A stretch of 64,000 nucleotides of DNA from Prochlorococcus sp. AG-402-L23 (GTDB lineage Bacteria; Cyanobacteriota; Cyanobacteriia; PCC-6307; Cyanobiaceae). Position 1 is the first letter of the stretch, and every line of letters begins with the position of its first letter. The translations under genes were made by a program, and so were the position numbers. The stretch is from positions 124,001 to 188,000 of the forward strand of contig QCIO01000001.1 of NCBI GenBank assembly GCA_003216635.1, read 5' to 3'. Of the stretch, positions 1 to 8,475 are shown piece after piece. Under the pieces are notes generated by a model, which saw only the letters and a list, made by a program, of their open reading frames with translations, was not told the DNA's origin and did not search any database.

Positions 1-338
1 TCCCAAAACATTTTTAACAAATCACTTACATCTATTTCCCTTTTATCCCATATAACTCTTACAACTTCTGAATGACCAGTTAACCCGGAACATACTTCAT
101 AATAAGTTGGATTGTTTTTTTTACCTCCAGCATAACCTACAGAAGTTGTGACAACTCCAGGAAGTTTCCAAAAACATTTTTCAGCTCCCCAGAAACAACC
201 ACATCCAAAAATTATTTCATCTTCTTCTACAATAGGAACTTTTTTGATATCTGTTTTTAATATTCTATGTAATAAATAAGCATCATTGGTTAAATTTACC
301 TCCTCATTATTCATAATGTTTTTTAGGAATTTAAACAT
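1..338 (-). CDS. msrA: Peptide-methionine (S)-S-oxide reductase MsrA (3' end cut by window)
   Basis: Repairs oxidised methionine in proteins by reducing methionine-S-sulfoxide, with thioredoxin as electron donor in the family. The reading frame on the minus strand gives about 112 residues before the window edge, including the family signature GCFWGAE near residues 47-53 with the catalytic Cys in it, followed by the typical VGYAGG and TYYEV...TGHSE blocks. The C-terminal half lies outside the window. Two in-frame ATGs (at 338 and 314) are possible starts; the residues before the signature form a short variable leader. It is divided from the ABC exporter gene by a 37-base gap and is read in the same direction. 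Confidence 0.9.
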   Translation of the reverse strand, partial: MFKFLKNIMNNEEVNLTNDAYLLHRILKTDIKKVPIVEEDEIIFGCGCFWGAEKCFWKLPGVVTTSVGYAGGKKNNPTYYEVCSGLTGHSEVVRVIWDKREIDVSDLLKMFW

Positions 339-375
339 AATTTAAATCTATTTATTATAAGTAAAAAAATTACTT

Positions 376-2121
376 TTAGCTCTTAACAATTCTGGTAGCT
401 AGTTCTCTTTCCCAAAGTTGTTTATACAGCCCATTCACTTTTACCAAATCTTTATGAGCCCCTTCTTGTACTATTTCTCCTTTATCCATTACTAAAACCC
501 TATCACAGGTAGCTGCAACAGAAAGTTGGTGACTAATCATTATGATTGTTTTATTATTTCTATCACTCATTTCATCTATTATTCTTGCTGCAGTTTTATT
601 ATCTACGCTTGCTAAAGCATCATCAAGAACAACAATAGGAGAATTAATAAGTAGTGCTCTTCCTAGAGCAGTTCTTTGCCTTTGTCCACCACTTAATGTA
701 ATACCTCTTTCACCAACAATAGTTTTAAACCTTTGTGGAAAACTATTGATATCATCAATTAATCCAGCTTTTGTAGCGCTTTCTTTAACTAAATATTTTG
801 AAGCTTTGGGTTCTCCAAAACTTAGGTTTTCGGAGATTGTAGAAGTAAATAAGAATGCTTCTTGAGGAACGATTGAAATATTTTTTCTAAGATCGCTTAA
901 TTTTAAAGTCTTTACATCAATTTCATCTAAAAATAATTGATTATCTGGAATTTCAATAGTCCGTCCTAGAGACTTTGCTAGTGTTGTCTTGCCACAACCT
1001 ACTGGGCCAACTATTGCAATAAGTTCTCCAGGATAAATCTTAAAATTGAGACTATTTAGTGAATTAAATTTTGATCCTGGATACTTTATTGTTAAATTTT
1101 TTGCTTCTAAGAATCCTTTAACCTTTCTTTTTAAAAATTTAGTTTCTGCTCTATCTACAATATTTGGGTTGTTCTGAAAGATTTCTTCCACACGATCTAA
1201 ACTTACTTGACCAAGTTGAAAAGTATTTAAGGTAAAACCTAATAAAGCTGTAGGGAAGACAAGTCTTTCTACATACAGAATTAAAGCTACTAAACCTCCT
1301 ATCGAAATAAATCCACTCTCTAATTGAAAAGTTCCTAATGATAATAAAATCAATAATGAAATTGATGAAATCCCTTGTAACAAAGGGAATAGGGTACTCG
1401 CTGTTCTTGCAAGTTTTATCGCTGAATTTTGATAGTCATTATTGTATATGTTAAATTCTTTTTTCTCAGCATTCTCTTGGGCATAAATTTTAATGGCGCT
1501 TATACCAGATAGATCTTCTTGTATTAGATCACTAAGTTTTGATAATGATTCTTGTTGAGCTTTTCTTTGTTTAACCATTCTGCCGCCAAATAGACTTACA
1601 ATTCCAAGGATTAATGGAAATATCATTAAAGCTGATATTGTTAATGTTTTATTAATCGAAAACATTGAAGGAATAGTGAATGAATAAGCTAAGACAATGT
1701 TGCACAAGCTTAAAACTGTAAAACCTAAAAGTCTTCTTATGTTTTCAATATCGCTTGTAGCTCTACTAATAATGTCTCCACTACCTTTTTTTTGAATCCA
1801 TTCTGGATCTTGAATAAGTAAATGGTCAAAAAGTTTTTGACGAAGATTTACTTCTACTTTTCTACCTATGCCGAAGACAATCTGTCTTGAAAATAATCTT
1901 ATTAAACCCATACAAGTTGCTAAAAATATTAACCATAAAGATTTAGAAATAACAAAATCCGACGAAAACCCATTTTGTAATTGGTCAATTATATTTTTTA
2001 CTTCTAAGGGTATTACAACACTTAGTATATTTACTAATAAGAGAGCTAAAGCTCCATACAAGAATTCTTTTTTGTAAGGTCTTAGGTATTTAGATAAAAC
2101 TTTTATGTTTAAATTTTTCAT
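376..2121 (-). CDS. ABC half-transporter, MsbA/multidrug exporter type
   Basis: A 581-residue fused permease-ATPase of the ABC exporter class, acting as a dimer in the membrane to push lipids, drugs or peptides outward; the substrate cannot be read from sequence. Residues about 20-300 hold the hydrophobic six-helix permease domain. The C-terminal ATPase carries a Walker A (GPVGCGKTT, about residue 375), the ABC signature LSGGQRQR, Walker B IVVLDDALASVD and the switch His in ISHQL. Length is normal for the family. It stands alone, divergent from the DUF3288 gene. MsbA-like lipid flipping and heterodimeric multidrug export are both possible. Confidence 0.9.
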   Translation of the reverse strand: MKNLNIKVLSKYLRPYKKEFLYGALALLLVNILSVVIPLEVKNIIDQLQNGFSSDFVISKSLWLIFLATCMGLIRLFSRQIVFGIGRKVEVNLRQKLFDHLLIQDPEWIQKKGSGDIISRATSDIENIRRLLGFTVLSLCNIVLAYSFTIPSMFSINKTLTISALMIFPLILGIVSLFGGRMVKQRKAQQESLSKLSDLIQEDLSGISAIKIYAQENAEKKEFNIYNNDYQNSAIKLARTASTLFPLLQGISSISLLILLSLGTFQLESGFISIGGLVALILYVERLVFPTALLGFTLNTFQLGQVSLDRVEEIFQNNPNIVDRAETKFLKRKVKGFLEAKNLTIKYPGSKFNSLNSLNFKIYPGELIAIVGPVGCGKTTLAKSLGRTIEIPDNQLFLDEIDVKTLKLSDLRKNISIVPQEAFLFTSTISENLSFGEPKASKYLVKESATKAGLIDDINSFPQRFKTIVGERGITLSGGQRQRTALGRALLINSPIVVLDDALASVDNKTAARIIDEMSDRNNKTIIMISHQLSVAATCDRVLVMDKGEIVQEGAHKDLVKVNGLYKQLWERELATRIVKS

Positions 2122-2201
2122 TTTATTTTACCGATATGATTAAGATAATGTTTCATTTTTGAATATGTGAGCTAATTTTATAAATGATTCAGTATTTTTT
2201 T

Positions 2202-2498
2202 ATGGGTAACGAGCAAACTCATCCATTACATGAAACAGACAAGAACATTATAGATTCCCTTATCACTAAAAAAACACCAGAAGATCTTGACTATATAAAT
2301 TTAGCTAGATTAATAAATCGTTATACCAATTTCCCAGGAGAAATTGAAATTAAAAACGATATTGAAAAAACTTTAAATTTTTGGAAGATCTCTAAAAATG
2401 AACTTTTTTTAAAAACAAAAAATATTTGGTCAAAAAGCTTCAGGCCTTCTAATACAAATAAAGATTTAGTTGGCTCAGGTTTTGATACCTCAAATTGA
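2202..2498 (+). CDS. DUF3288 family small protein
   Basis: A soluble cyanobacterial protein of about 98 residues with no known function. The pattern HPLxxTDxxxIDxLI near the N-terminus, the LARLxxRYxxFPG block and the KTLxFWKISKxELFxKT block match DUF3288 as I remember it. I start it at the ATG giving MGNEQTHPL; an ATG six codons upstream (2184) gives a hydrophobic extra piece that looks unlike the family. The last 20 residues (from about SFRPSNT) are a polar, probably disordered tail. It lies 33 bases upstream of trpD and may share its transcript. Confidence 0.75.
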   Translation: MGNEQTHPLHETDKNIIDSLITKKTPEDLDYINLARLINRYTNFPGEIEIKNDIEKTLNFWKISKNELFLKTKNIWSKSFRPSNTNKDLVGSGFDTSN

Positions 2499-2531
2499 AT
2501 TTTATCTGCATAATTTTTCTTCCATAAATAA

Positions 2532-3566
2532 ATGTCTTTTAATCTATCAAACGCTGAAATCCTAAATAATTTGTTGGAGGGAAATGACCTTGATGAATTA
2601 ACTTCTAGATCTTTAATGCAAAGATGGCTTAATGATGAAATTTCAGATGTTGAAACAGGAGCTTTTTTGAGTGCTTTAAGAGCTAAGAGCTCTACGGGTG
2701 TAGAACTAAGTTCTATGGCTAAGGAACTCTTAAATGTTTGCGAATTGCCAGTGGCTAGACCAAATTTATATTTGGTAGATACGTGTGGAACAGGAGGGGA
2801 TGGAGCTAATACATTTAATATTTCTACTGCAGTAGCATTTGTAGCTGCATCTTGTGGGGCAAAAATTGCAAAACACGGAAATAAAAGTGCTAGTGGGAAA
2901 GTTGGCTCTGCTGATGTTTTGTTGAATCTTGGTTTGAATTTAAATTGCTCATTAGAAAAAGTAATCACAGCGGTAAGTGAAATTGGAATAACTTTTTTGT
3001 TCGCACCTGTTTGGCATAAATCTTTAATAAAACTTGCTCCTTTAAGAAAGACCCTTGGAATAAGGACAGTATTTAATCAACTTGGACCATTGGTAAATCC
3101 TTTAAGACCCAATGCGCAAGTTTTGGGTGTTGCTTCTGAAGATCTTTTAGAACCTATGGGGAGCGCGCTTTTAAGAATGGGGATGAATAGAGCAATAGTC
3201 GTTCATGGCTCTGGCGGCCTTGATGAAGCTTCGCTTCAAGGTGAAAATAAATTAGTGTTCGTTGAGAATGGTGAATTAAGGTTTTCAAAAATAAATATTT
3301 TAGATTTTAATTATGAAAATATCGCTAACGAAAAACTTATGGTTTCTGAACTTGAAACTAATGAGGAAATATTAAAGTCTGTTTTAAATGGTTATGGACA
3401 AAAATCTCATATTGATGTTGTTGCCTTGAATTCTGCTTTAGTGCTTTGGGCGGCAGGAATTGAGGATGATTTAAATGAAGGATTTAATAAAGCTTTATTT
3501 TCGATTAATCAAGGAGATCCTTGGAAAAAGTTTTTACTCTTAAAAAATTATTTATCCGCAATTTAA
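2532..3566 (+). CDS. trpD: Anthranilate phosphoribosyltransferase
   Basis: Second step of tryptophan synthesis: joins anthranilate and PRPP to form N-(5-phosphoribosyl)anthranilate. The 344 residues cover the whole enzyme: an N-terminal helical domain, the PRPP-binding [11 protein letters not shown] loop near residue 85, then the [17 protein letters not shown] block near residue 115 and the [17 protein letters not shown] block. The family length is about 340, so it is intact. It is followed after 14 bases by carA in the same direction. No other trp genes are nearby, as is usual in cyanobacteria where trp genes are scattered. Confidence 0.96.
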   Translation: MSFNLSNAEILNNLLEGNDLDELTSRSLMQRWLNDEISDVETGAFLSALRAKSSTGVELSSMAKELLNVCELPVARPNLYLVDTCGTGGDGANTFNISTAVAFVAASCGAKIAKHGNKSASGKVGSADVLLNLGLNLNCSLEKVITAVSEIGITFLFAPVWHKSLIKLAPLRKTLGIRTVFNQLGPLVNPLRPNAQVLGVASEDLLEPMGSALLRMGMNRAIVVHGSGGLDEASLQGENKLVFVENGELRFSKINILDFNYENIANEKLMVSELETNEEILKSVLNGYGQKSHIDVVALNSALVLWAAGIEDDLNEGFNKALFSINQGDPWKKFLLLKNYLSAI

Positions 3567-3580
3567 TTAATTTCAAATTA

Positions 3581-4720
3581 ATGATTTATCCATATAAGAA
3601 AAACGCAAAATTAGTTTTAAGTAATGGAATTGTATTCCCAGGATTCTTTTTTGGTGCTTCTGGTACAGCCATTGGTGAAATAGTTTTTAATACTGGAATG
3701 ACCGGATATCAAGAAGTTATTACTGATCCAAGTTATTATGGACAGATATTAACTTTTACTTATCCAGAGATTGGAAATACTGGTATTAATTTTGAAGATT
3801 CAGAATCTAATACTTATGTTAAAGGGATAATTGTAAGAAATTTTTCATCTAATAACAGCAATTGGAGATCTAAAAAGAATTTTAATCAATGGTTAGTTGA
3901 GAAAAATATCATAGGTCTTTATGGAATTGATACAAGGGCTCTTGTTAAAATTTTAAGATCTAGTGGCGCGATGAATGGAGTTATTACATCTTTAGATAAA
4001 ACTAATGAATGTTGTTTAAAGATAATTCAGGATACGCCAAAGATGGAGGGGTTAAATTTATCAAAAGTAGTTTCAACAAAGAAACAATATTTATGGAAAA
4101 GTCATACACAAACAATTTTTGATTTAAGAAAAAGATATGAAGTAACGTCAAAAAAATTTAAGATAGTTGCAATTGATTTTGGAATTAAAAATTCAATTCT
4201 AAATAGACTTGTATCTCATGGTTGCGAAGTTTTGGTTTTGCCTTCTCGATCTTCTCTAAAAGAAGTTCTATCTAACAATCCGGATGGTATATTTTTCTCA
4301 AATGGTCCAGGCGATCCTTCATCTGTTTCTGAAGGTATAGACTTAGCAAAATCACTTATTGAATATGCTGAAATACCTATGTTCGGTATTTGCCTTGGCC
4401 ACCAAATATTTGGATTAGCATTAGGAGGTTCAACTTATAGATTACCTTTTGGACATCGTGGTTTAAATCACCCTTGTGGTGAAAACAATAAAATTGAGAT
4501 AACTAGTCAGAATCATGGTTTTGCTATTGATCCTAATTCTCTCTCTAAAGATATAGTTAGAATAACGCATTACAACCTTAACGATAATACTGTAGCTGGC
4601 CTAGAAGTTATTAATAAGCCAATATTTAGTGTGCAATATCATCCAGAAGCAGGACCTGGCCCACATGATTCGGATTATTTATTTAAAAAATTTGTTTCTC
4701 TAATGTTAGAAAGATGTTGA
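3581..4720 (+). CDS. carA: Carbamoyl-phosphate synthase small (glutaminase) subunit
   Basis: Hydrolyses glutamine and passes ammonia to CarB for carbamoyl phosphate, feeding pyrimidine and arginine synthesis. The N-terminal CPSase small-chain domain (about residues 10-145) is followed by a class I glutamine amidotransferase domain with SNGPGDP, the nucleophile in GICLGHQ (Cys at about residue 271) and the His/Glu pair in QYHPEAGPGP. I start at the ATG giving MIYPYKKNAKLVL; the frame stays open 20 codons further back into the trpD 3' end but that stretch is not family-like. carB is not in the window. Confidence 0.96.
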   Translation: MIYPYKKNAKLVLSNGIVFPGFFFGASGTAIGEIVFNTGMTGYQEVITDPSYYGQILTFTYPEIGNTGINFEDSESNTYVKGIIVRNFSSNNSNWRSKKNFNQWLVEKNIIGLYGIDTRALVKILRSSGAMNGVITSLDKTNECCLKIIQDTPKMEGLNLSKVVSTKKQYLWKSHTQTIFDLRKRYEVTSKKFKIVAIDFGIKNSILNRLVSHGCEVLVLPSRSSLKEVLSNNPDGIFFSNGPGDPSSVSEGIDLAKSLIEYAEIPMFGICLGHQIFGLALGGSTYRLPFGHRGLNHPCGENNKIEITSQNHGFAIDPNSLSKDIVRITHYNLNDNTVAGLEVINKPIFSVQYHPEAGPGPHDSDYLFKKFVSLMLERC

Positions 4721-4783
4721 CATATTGTTTTCTTTTGATTTGATAATTACATTTGATACATTAATTTTTTGGAGGTATAGATC

Positions 4784-5146
4784 ATAGAAGATTTCCAGAA
4801 GTTAACGGTTTCTTTAAGAGGAAACCTTGAGGTTAAAACAAATATTATTGTTTTTACTTTTAAAGGCCAACTTGATGCTTTTTCAGAAAAACAATTTAAG
4901 ACTTTTGTTACTAATAACTTAAAAAATGAACTTTCATTCATTATTGATCTTACAAAAATAGATTTTTTAGATTCCTCAGGTCTTGGAGCTCTTGTTCAAA
5001 CTGCTAAAGAATGCAAAAAGTCGAAACTTGGTTTCTCTGTAGTTGGCAATTCGAGAGTGGCCCAAACAATTAAACTTGTTCGTTTAGGGGATTTTCTTAA
5101 CTTGAAGTCAAGCCTTGAAGATGCATTAAATTATTTAAAGAATTGA
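4784..5146 (+). CDS. STAS-domain protein (anti-sigma-factor antagonist type), apparent AUA or AUC start
   Basis: A single STAS domain of about 120 residues, the fold of SpoIIAA/RsbV proteins that bind anti-sigma kinases in partner switching. The core FIIDLTKIDFLDSSGLGALV contains the Ser normally phosphorylated (the DSSG motif), followed by the KLGFSVVG strand and a helix ending in LNYLKN. The frame is uninterrupted from 4781 to the TGA at 5144-5146, but has no ATG, GTG or TTG anywhere before the domain. A strong GGAGG lies at 4771-4775, placing ATC (4781) at 5 bases and ATA (4784) at 8 bases. A TAG sits immediately upstream at 4778. I chose ATA by spacing. Its stop overlaps the mrnC TTG start. 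Confidence 0.8.
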   Translation: MEDFQKLTVSLRGNLEVKTNIIVFTFKGQLDAFSEKQFKTFVTNNLKNELSFIIDLTKIDFLDSSGLGALVQTAKECKKSKLGFSVVGNSRVAQTIKLVRLGDFLNLKSSLEDALNYLKN

Positions 5147-5541
5147 ATTATTGGATTCAAAACTTGGTTCCATATGGATCTCCCGAGGATATAGGTGTTA
5201 TTCAACTTGCTTGGCTTGGAGATTCAGTATGGGAGCTCCACCAAAGACTAAGGCATGTTCATTTCCCTTTAAAATCCAAAGACCTCCATTTATCTGTTGT
5301 GAACGAAGTAAAAGCAAAATCGCAGTCAAAATCATTAAGTCAAATTGAACATTTATTAAATTCAAATGAAATGGATCTAATTAGGCGTGCTAGAAATAAA
5401 ACTAAGAGATATCCAAAATCTTCAGACCCTACAATATATTCTAGAGCAACTGGTTTTGAAACTCTTATTGGCTGGCTATTTTTAAAAGATCCTCAAAGAT
5501 TATCAACACTTTTTGAATATTTAGAATTAAAAATGAATTGA
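5143..5541 (+). CDS. mrnC: Mini-ribonuclease III
   Basis: A 132-residue RNase III catalytic domain without the dsRNA-binding domain, as in the Mini-III family that matures 23S rRNA ends in Bacillus. The GVIQLAWLGDSVWELHQR block with acidic residues and the later YSRATGFETLIGWLF block (the Glu of the metal site) are visible. It begins with TTG at 5143, overlapping the STAS stop in the string TTGA, which suggests translational coupling. It lies just upstream of rlmB, the same pairing seen in Firmicutes. Confidence 0.85.
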   Translation: MNYWIQNLVPYGSPEDIGVIQLAWLGDSVWELHQRLRHVHFPLKSKDLHLSVVNEVKAKSQSKSLSQIEHLLNSNEMDLIRRARNKTKRYPKSSDPTIYSRATGFETLIGWLFLKDPQRLSTLFEYLELKMN

Positions 5542-5545
5542 ATCT

Positions 5546-6550
5546 ATGAAAAACTCCTTAAATAAATTTCGCGGAAAAAATAATAAAGATTATAAAAAAA
5601 ATTCAGATTTTGGTTATTACTCAAAAAATACAAATCGTTCAGAAAAAAATGATAGATTTTTGAACAATTCCGCTAAAAATAAGAAAGTTGAAAATTTAAA
5701 AAAAAATGAAGAAAATAGTACTTTTTCGTCTTTAAAAAGAAGAAATCCTAGATTTAAATCTAATACAGAATTTCCTAATAAAAATTCTGATATGCATCAA
5801 GAGTCTACTAACAAGAGAAATTTTGATGATTGGATATGGGGTAAACATTCGGTTTATGAGGCTCTTAGTAGTGATAGAGCGATTAATAGGATTTGGTGTA
5901 CTTCGGAAATTTATTCTTCAGACAAATTCTATATTTTGCTTAAGGATCTTAAATCAAAAGGAGTTCTTATTGAAGAAGTTTCTTGGAACAGGCTTTCGCA
6001 ATTGACATATGGTGCTTCACATCAAGGAGTCGCATTGCAGTTAGCATGCTCTAAAACAATATCCCTAGAACAATTAATCGATTTTTCTAAACACAATTGT
6101 TCAAATCCTATAATAGTCGCATTAGACGGTATAACTGATCCTCATAATGTTGGTGCGATTATAAGATCAGCTGAAGCATTTGATTGCAAGGGTGTAATTA
6201 TTCCTCAGAGAAGGTCTGCAGGATTGACTGGGACAGTAGCCAAGGTGGCTGCAGGAGCCTTAGAACATCTTCATGTAAGTAGAGTTGTTAACTTGAATAG
6301 AGCACTTGAGGAACTTAAGAAAAATGGTTTCCTTGTTGTTGGCTTGTCTGGAGATGGTCAAATATCTATCTCAAATTTTCAAGAAAAAGCACCTTTAGTA
6401 GTTGTAGTTGGCTCTGAAGATAAAGGAATTTCTTTGCTTACTCAAAAAAAATGCGATTTTATATTAAGTATTTCTCTTAAAGGTAAGACTTCAAGTTTAA
6501 ATGCCTCTGTTGCGGCAGCCATATCCCTATTTTACTTGACAGGTAAATAA
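5546..6550 (+). CDS. rlmB: TrmH/SpoU family 23S rRNA 2'-O-ribose methyltransferase (RlmB-like), with long N-terminal tail
   Basis: Transfers a methyl group from SAM to a ribose 2'-OH in rRNA (G2251 in E. coli RlmB). Residues about 90-165 form the substrate-binding domain starting WIWGKHSVYEAL, and about 185-334 the knotted SPOUT domain with motifs DGITDPHNVGAIIRSAEAF, VVGSEDKGIS and SLNASVAAAI. The first roughly 90 residues are low-complexity, rich in Asn, Lys and Ser, absent from compact RlmB proteins (about 245 residues); such tails occur in cyanobacterial and plastid members. It lies 4 bases after mrnC. The exact target nucleotide is inferred from the family. Confidence 0.9.
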   Translation: MKNSLNKFRGKNNKDYKKNSDFGYYSKNTNRSEKNDRFLNNSAKNKKVENLKKNEENSTFSSLKRRNPRFKSNTEFPNKNSDMHQESTNKRNFDDWIWGKHSVYEALSSDRAINRIWCTSEIYSSDKFYILLKDLKSKGVLIEEVSWNRLSQLTYGASHQGVALQLACSKTISLEQLIDFSKHNCSNPIIVALDGITDPHNVGAIIRSAEAFDCKGVIIPQRRSAGLTGTVAKVAAGALEHLHVSRVVNLNRALEELKKNGFLVVGLSGDGQISISNFQEKAPLVVVVGSEDKGISLLTQKKCDFILSISLKGKTSSLNASVAAAISLFYLTGK

Positions 6551-6631
6551 TTTAATTGTTAATAATCACTTTTTTAAAAGACCACTAAAATGTTGTTGTT
6601 TCAATACATTTATATAATTAATAAAAATTTA

Positions 6632-6659
6632 TTGAATTTTCACTACAAAATTGTATAGA
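6632..6659 (+). promoter_or_regulatory. Candidate sigma-70 type promoter for the DUF1816 gene
   Basis: TTGAAT at 6632-6637 and TATAGA at 6654-6659 are separated by 16 bases, in the 146-base gap between rlmB and the DUF1816 gene. The predicted start of transcription is near 6666, about 30 bases before the gene. In DNA this AT-rich such matches arise easily by chance. Confidence 0.35.
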
Positions 6660-6696
6660 ATTTAACAAGAATTGATGGTCTAACAGGCCAAAAAAA

Positions 6697-6912
6697 TTGA
6701 TTAGAAACTTTGGAAACAAACTCGGATTAGCCTGGTGGGCTAAAATTGAGACAGATCAACCAAGTAGTACCTACTGGTTCGGCCCATTTATTACTAAACA
6801 TAGTTTAAAAGAAAATATGTCTTCTTTTATTAAAGATCTTTCTGATGAAGGGTCTAAAAATATTAAACACAGTTTAGTACGTTGCAAAAAAGAAGAACCT
6901 TTAACTGTTTGA
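6697..6912 (+). CDS. DUF1816 domain protein
   Basis: A 71-residue protein, soluble by its sequence. The pattern AWWAKIETDQPSSTYWFGPF followed by FIKDLSDEG matches DUF1816, a short cyanobacterial family with some resemblance to the CpcD linker domain of phycobilisomes; the function is not established. This lineage lacks normal phycobilisomes, so a linker role is unlikely. The start is TTG at 6697; no ATG precedes the conserved region in frame and the upstream ribosome-binding signal is weak. It stands between rlmB and gatA in the same direction. Confidence 0.75.
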   Translation: MIRNFGNKLGLAWWAKIETDQPSSTYWFGPFITKHSLKENMSSFIKDLSDEGSKNIKHSLVRCKKEEPLTV

Positions 6913-6942
6913 TAACTTTGATTTTAAGAAATAAATTAAGAA

Positions 6943-8391
6943 ATGAATTTTAATTCTTTAAGAAAAGAAATTGCCAGCAATAATGCTTCTGTTAAGGAAT
7001 TAGTTAATGATATCTTTGCCAAAATCGATCAAAAAGATCCTGAAATTAACTCATATATTTGTATTACAAAAGATAATGCTATCGCGCAAGCAGAGAACAT
7101 TGACAAATTAATTCAAAATAAAGAAAAACTGCCTCCTCTCGCGGGGATGCCAATAGCAATAAAGGATAATATTTGCACCAAAGGAGTTGCAACAACATGT
7201 GCAAGTAAAATGCTCAGAAGCTTTGTTGCCCCTTATGAATCCACCGCTTCGAGTAAATTATGGTCTTCAGGGGGAATTTGTTTAGGAAAAACAAATTTAG
7301 ACGAATTTGCAATGGGTAGTTCAACGGAAACTTCTGCATTTGGTGTCACTTCAAATCCTTGGGATATTAATAGAGTGCCAGGAGGCAGTTCAGGCGGTAG
7401 TGCTGCTTCAGTTGCCGCTGGATTTTGTGCAGCGGCTATAGGTTCTGATACGGGAGGATCAATAAGACAACCAGCTTCTTTTTGTGGCGTCGTAGGTCTT
7501 AAACCTACTTATGGCAGAGTTAGCAGGTGGGGACTTGTAGCATTTGCTAGCTCTCTTGATCAAATTGGCCCAATTACTAATACTGTCTCAGATGCGGCTG
7601 AAATTCTTTATTTAATATCTGGTAAAGATCCCTTTGACTCAACATGTCTTGATAAGCCAGTACCAAATTATTTGCCTGACTTAAATAAATCTATAAAGGG
7701 TTTAAAAATTGGAATCATTAAAGAATGTTTTGAACACCCAGGGCTTAATCGAGAAGTTAAGGAATCTGTTCTTTCTGGAGTTGATAGATTCCAAGCTTTA
7801 GGGGCTGAAATTATCGAAGTTGAATGTCCTAGATTTAACGATGGAATTGCGACATATTATGTCATTGCACCATCTGAAGCCTCTGCAAATTTAGCTAGAT
7901 ATGATGGAGTTAAATATGGCTACAGATCGAATGAAGGTTCAAATCTTATAGATATGACTTCAAAAAGTAGAGCTGAAGGTTTCGGAGATGAGGTACAAAG
8001 AAGAATTTTGATAGGTACTTATGCTTTGTCAGCTGGATACAGTGATGCATATTACAAGAAGGCACAAAAAGTTAGGACACTTATAAGAAAAGATTTTGAT
8101 AATGCTTTTAAGAAAGTAGATGTTTTATTAACTCCAACTTGCCCAACCACTGCTTTTTTGAAGGGAGATTTTGTCAATGATCCACTTTCAATGTATTTGT
8201 CTGATCTATTAACTGTTCCTGCTAATTTAGCAGGACTCCCAGCAATCAGTATTCCTTGTGGTTTTGATACTAAAGGATTACCTATTGGAATGCAATTAAT
8301 AGGCAATGTATTAGAAGAAAATAGAATATTGAATGCCGCAAATATCTTTGAAATTGATGCTCAGGTAATTAAGAACAGACCTTTATTTTAA
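6943..8391 (+). CDS. gatA: Asp/Glu-tRNA(Asn/Gln) amidotransferase subunit A
   Basis: Glutamine-hydrolysing subunit of the GatCAB complex that converts Glu-tRNA(Gln) to Gln-tRNA(Gln), needed because cyanobacteria lack GlnRS. The 482 residues carry the amidase signature: the catalytic Lys in MPIAIKDN (about residue 76), the glycine/serine-rich [14 protein letters not shown] near residue 150, and [12 protein letters not shown] with the nucleophilic Ser. Length is normal. It is followed 78 bases later by dnaE in the same direction. gatB and gatC are elsewhere. Confidence 0.96.
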   Translation: MNFNSLRKEIASNNASVKELVNDIFAKIDQKDPEINSYICITKDNAIAQAENIDKLIQNKEKLPPLAGMPIAIKDNICTKGVATTCASKMLRSFVAPYESTASSKLWSSGGICLGKTNLDEFAMGSSTETSAFGVTSNPWDINRVPGGSSGGSAASVAAGFCAAAIGSDTGGSIRQPASFCGVVGLKPTYGRVSRWGLVAFASSLDQIGPITNTVSDAAEILYLISGKDPFDSTCLDKPVPNYLPDLNKSIKGLKIGIIKECFEHPGLNREVKESVLSGVDRFQALGAEIIEVECPRFNDGIATYYVIAPSEASANLARYDGVKYGYRSNEGSNLIDMTSKSRAEGFGDEVQRRILIGTYALSAGYSDAYYKKAQKVRTLIRKDFDNAFKKVDVLLTPTCPTTAFLKGDFVNDPLSMYLSDLLTVPANLAGLPAISIPCGFDTKGLPIGMQLIGNVLEENRILNAANIFEIDAQVIKNRPLF

Positions 8392-8475
8392 ATTTGTATT
8401 AATAATTAATTTGTAATCACAAAGTATAGATCTTTTAGAAATTTTCTCTATCTTATATATATAAATTATTTGAAT

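Noticed and set aside
542-865. 107-residue plus-strand frame inside the ABC exporter gene
   Set aside because: Antisense to the ABC ATPase motifs; no family features.
2321-2968. 215-residue open frame on the minus strand
   Set aside because: Entirely antisense to DUF3288 and trpD, both well supported; no domain or plausible composition of its own.
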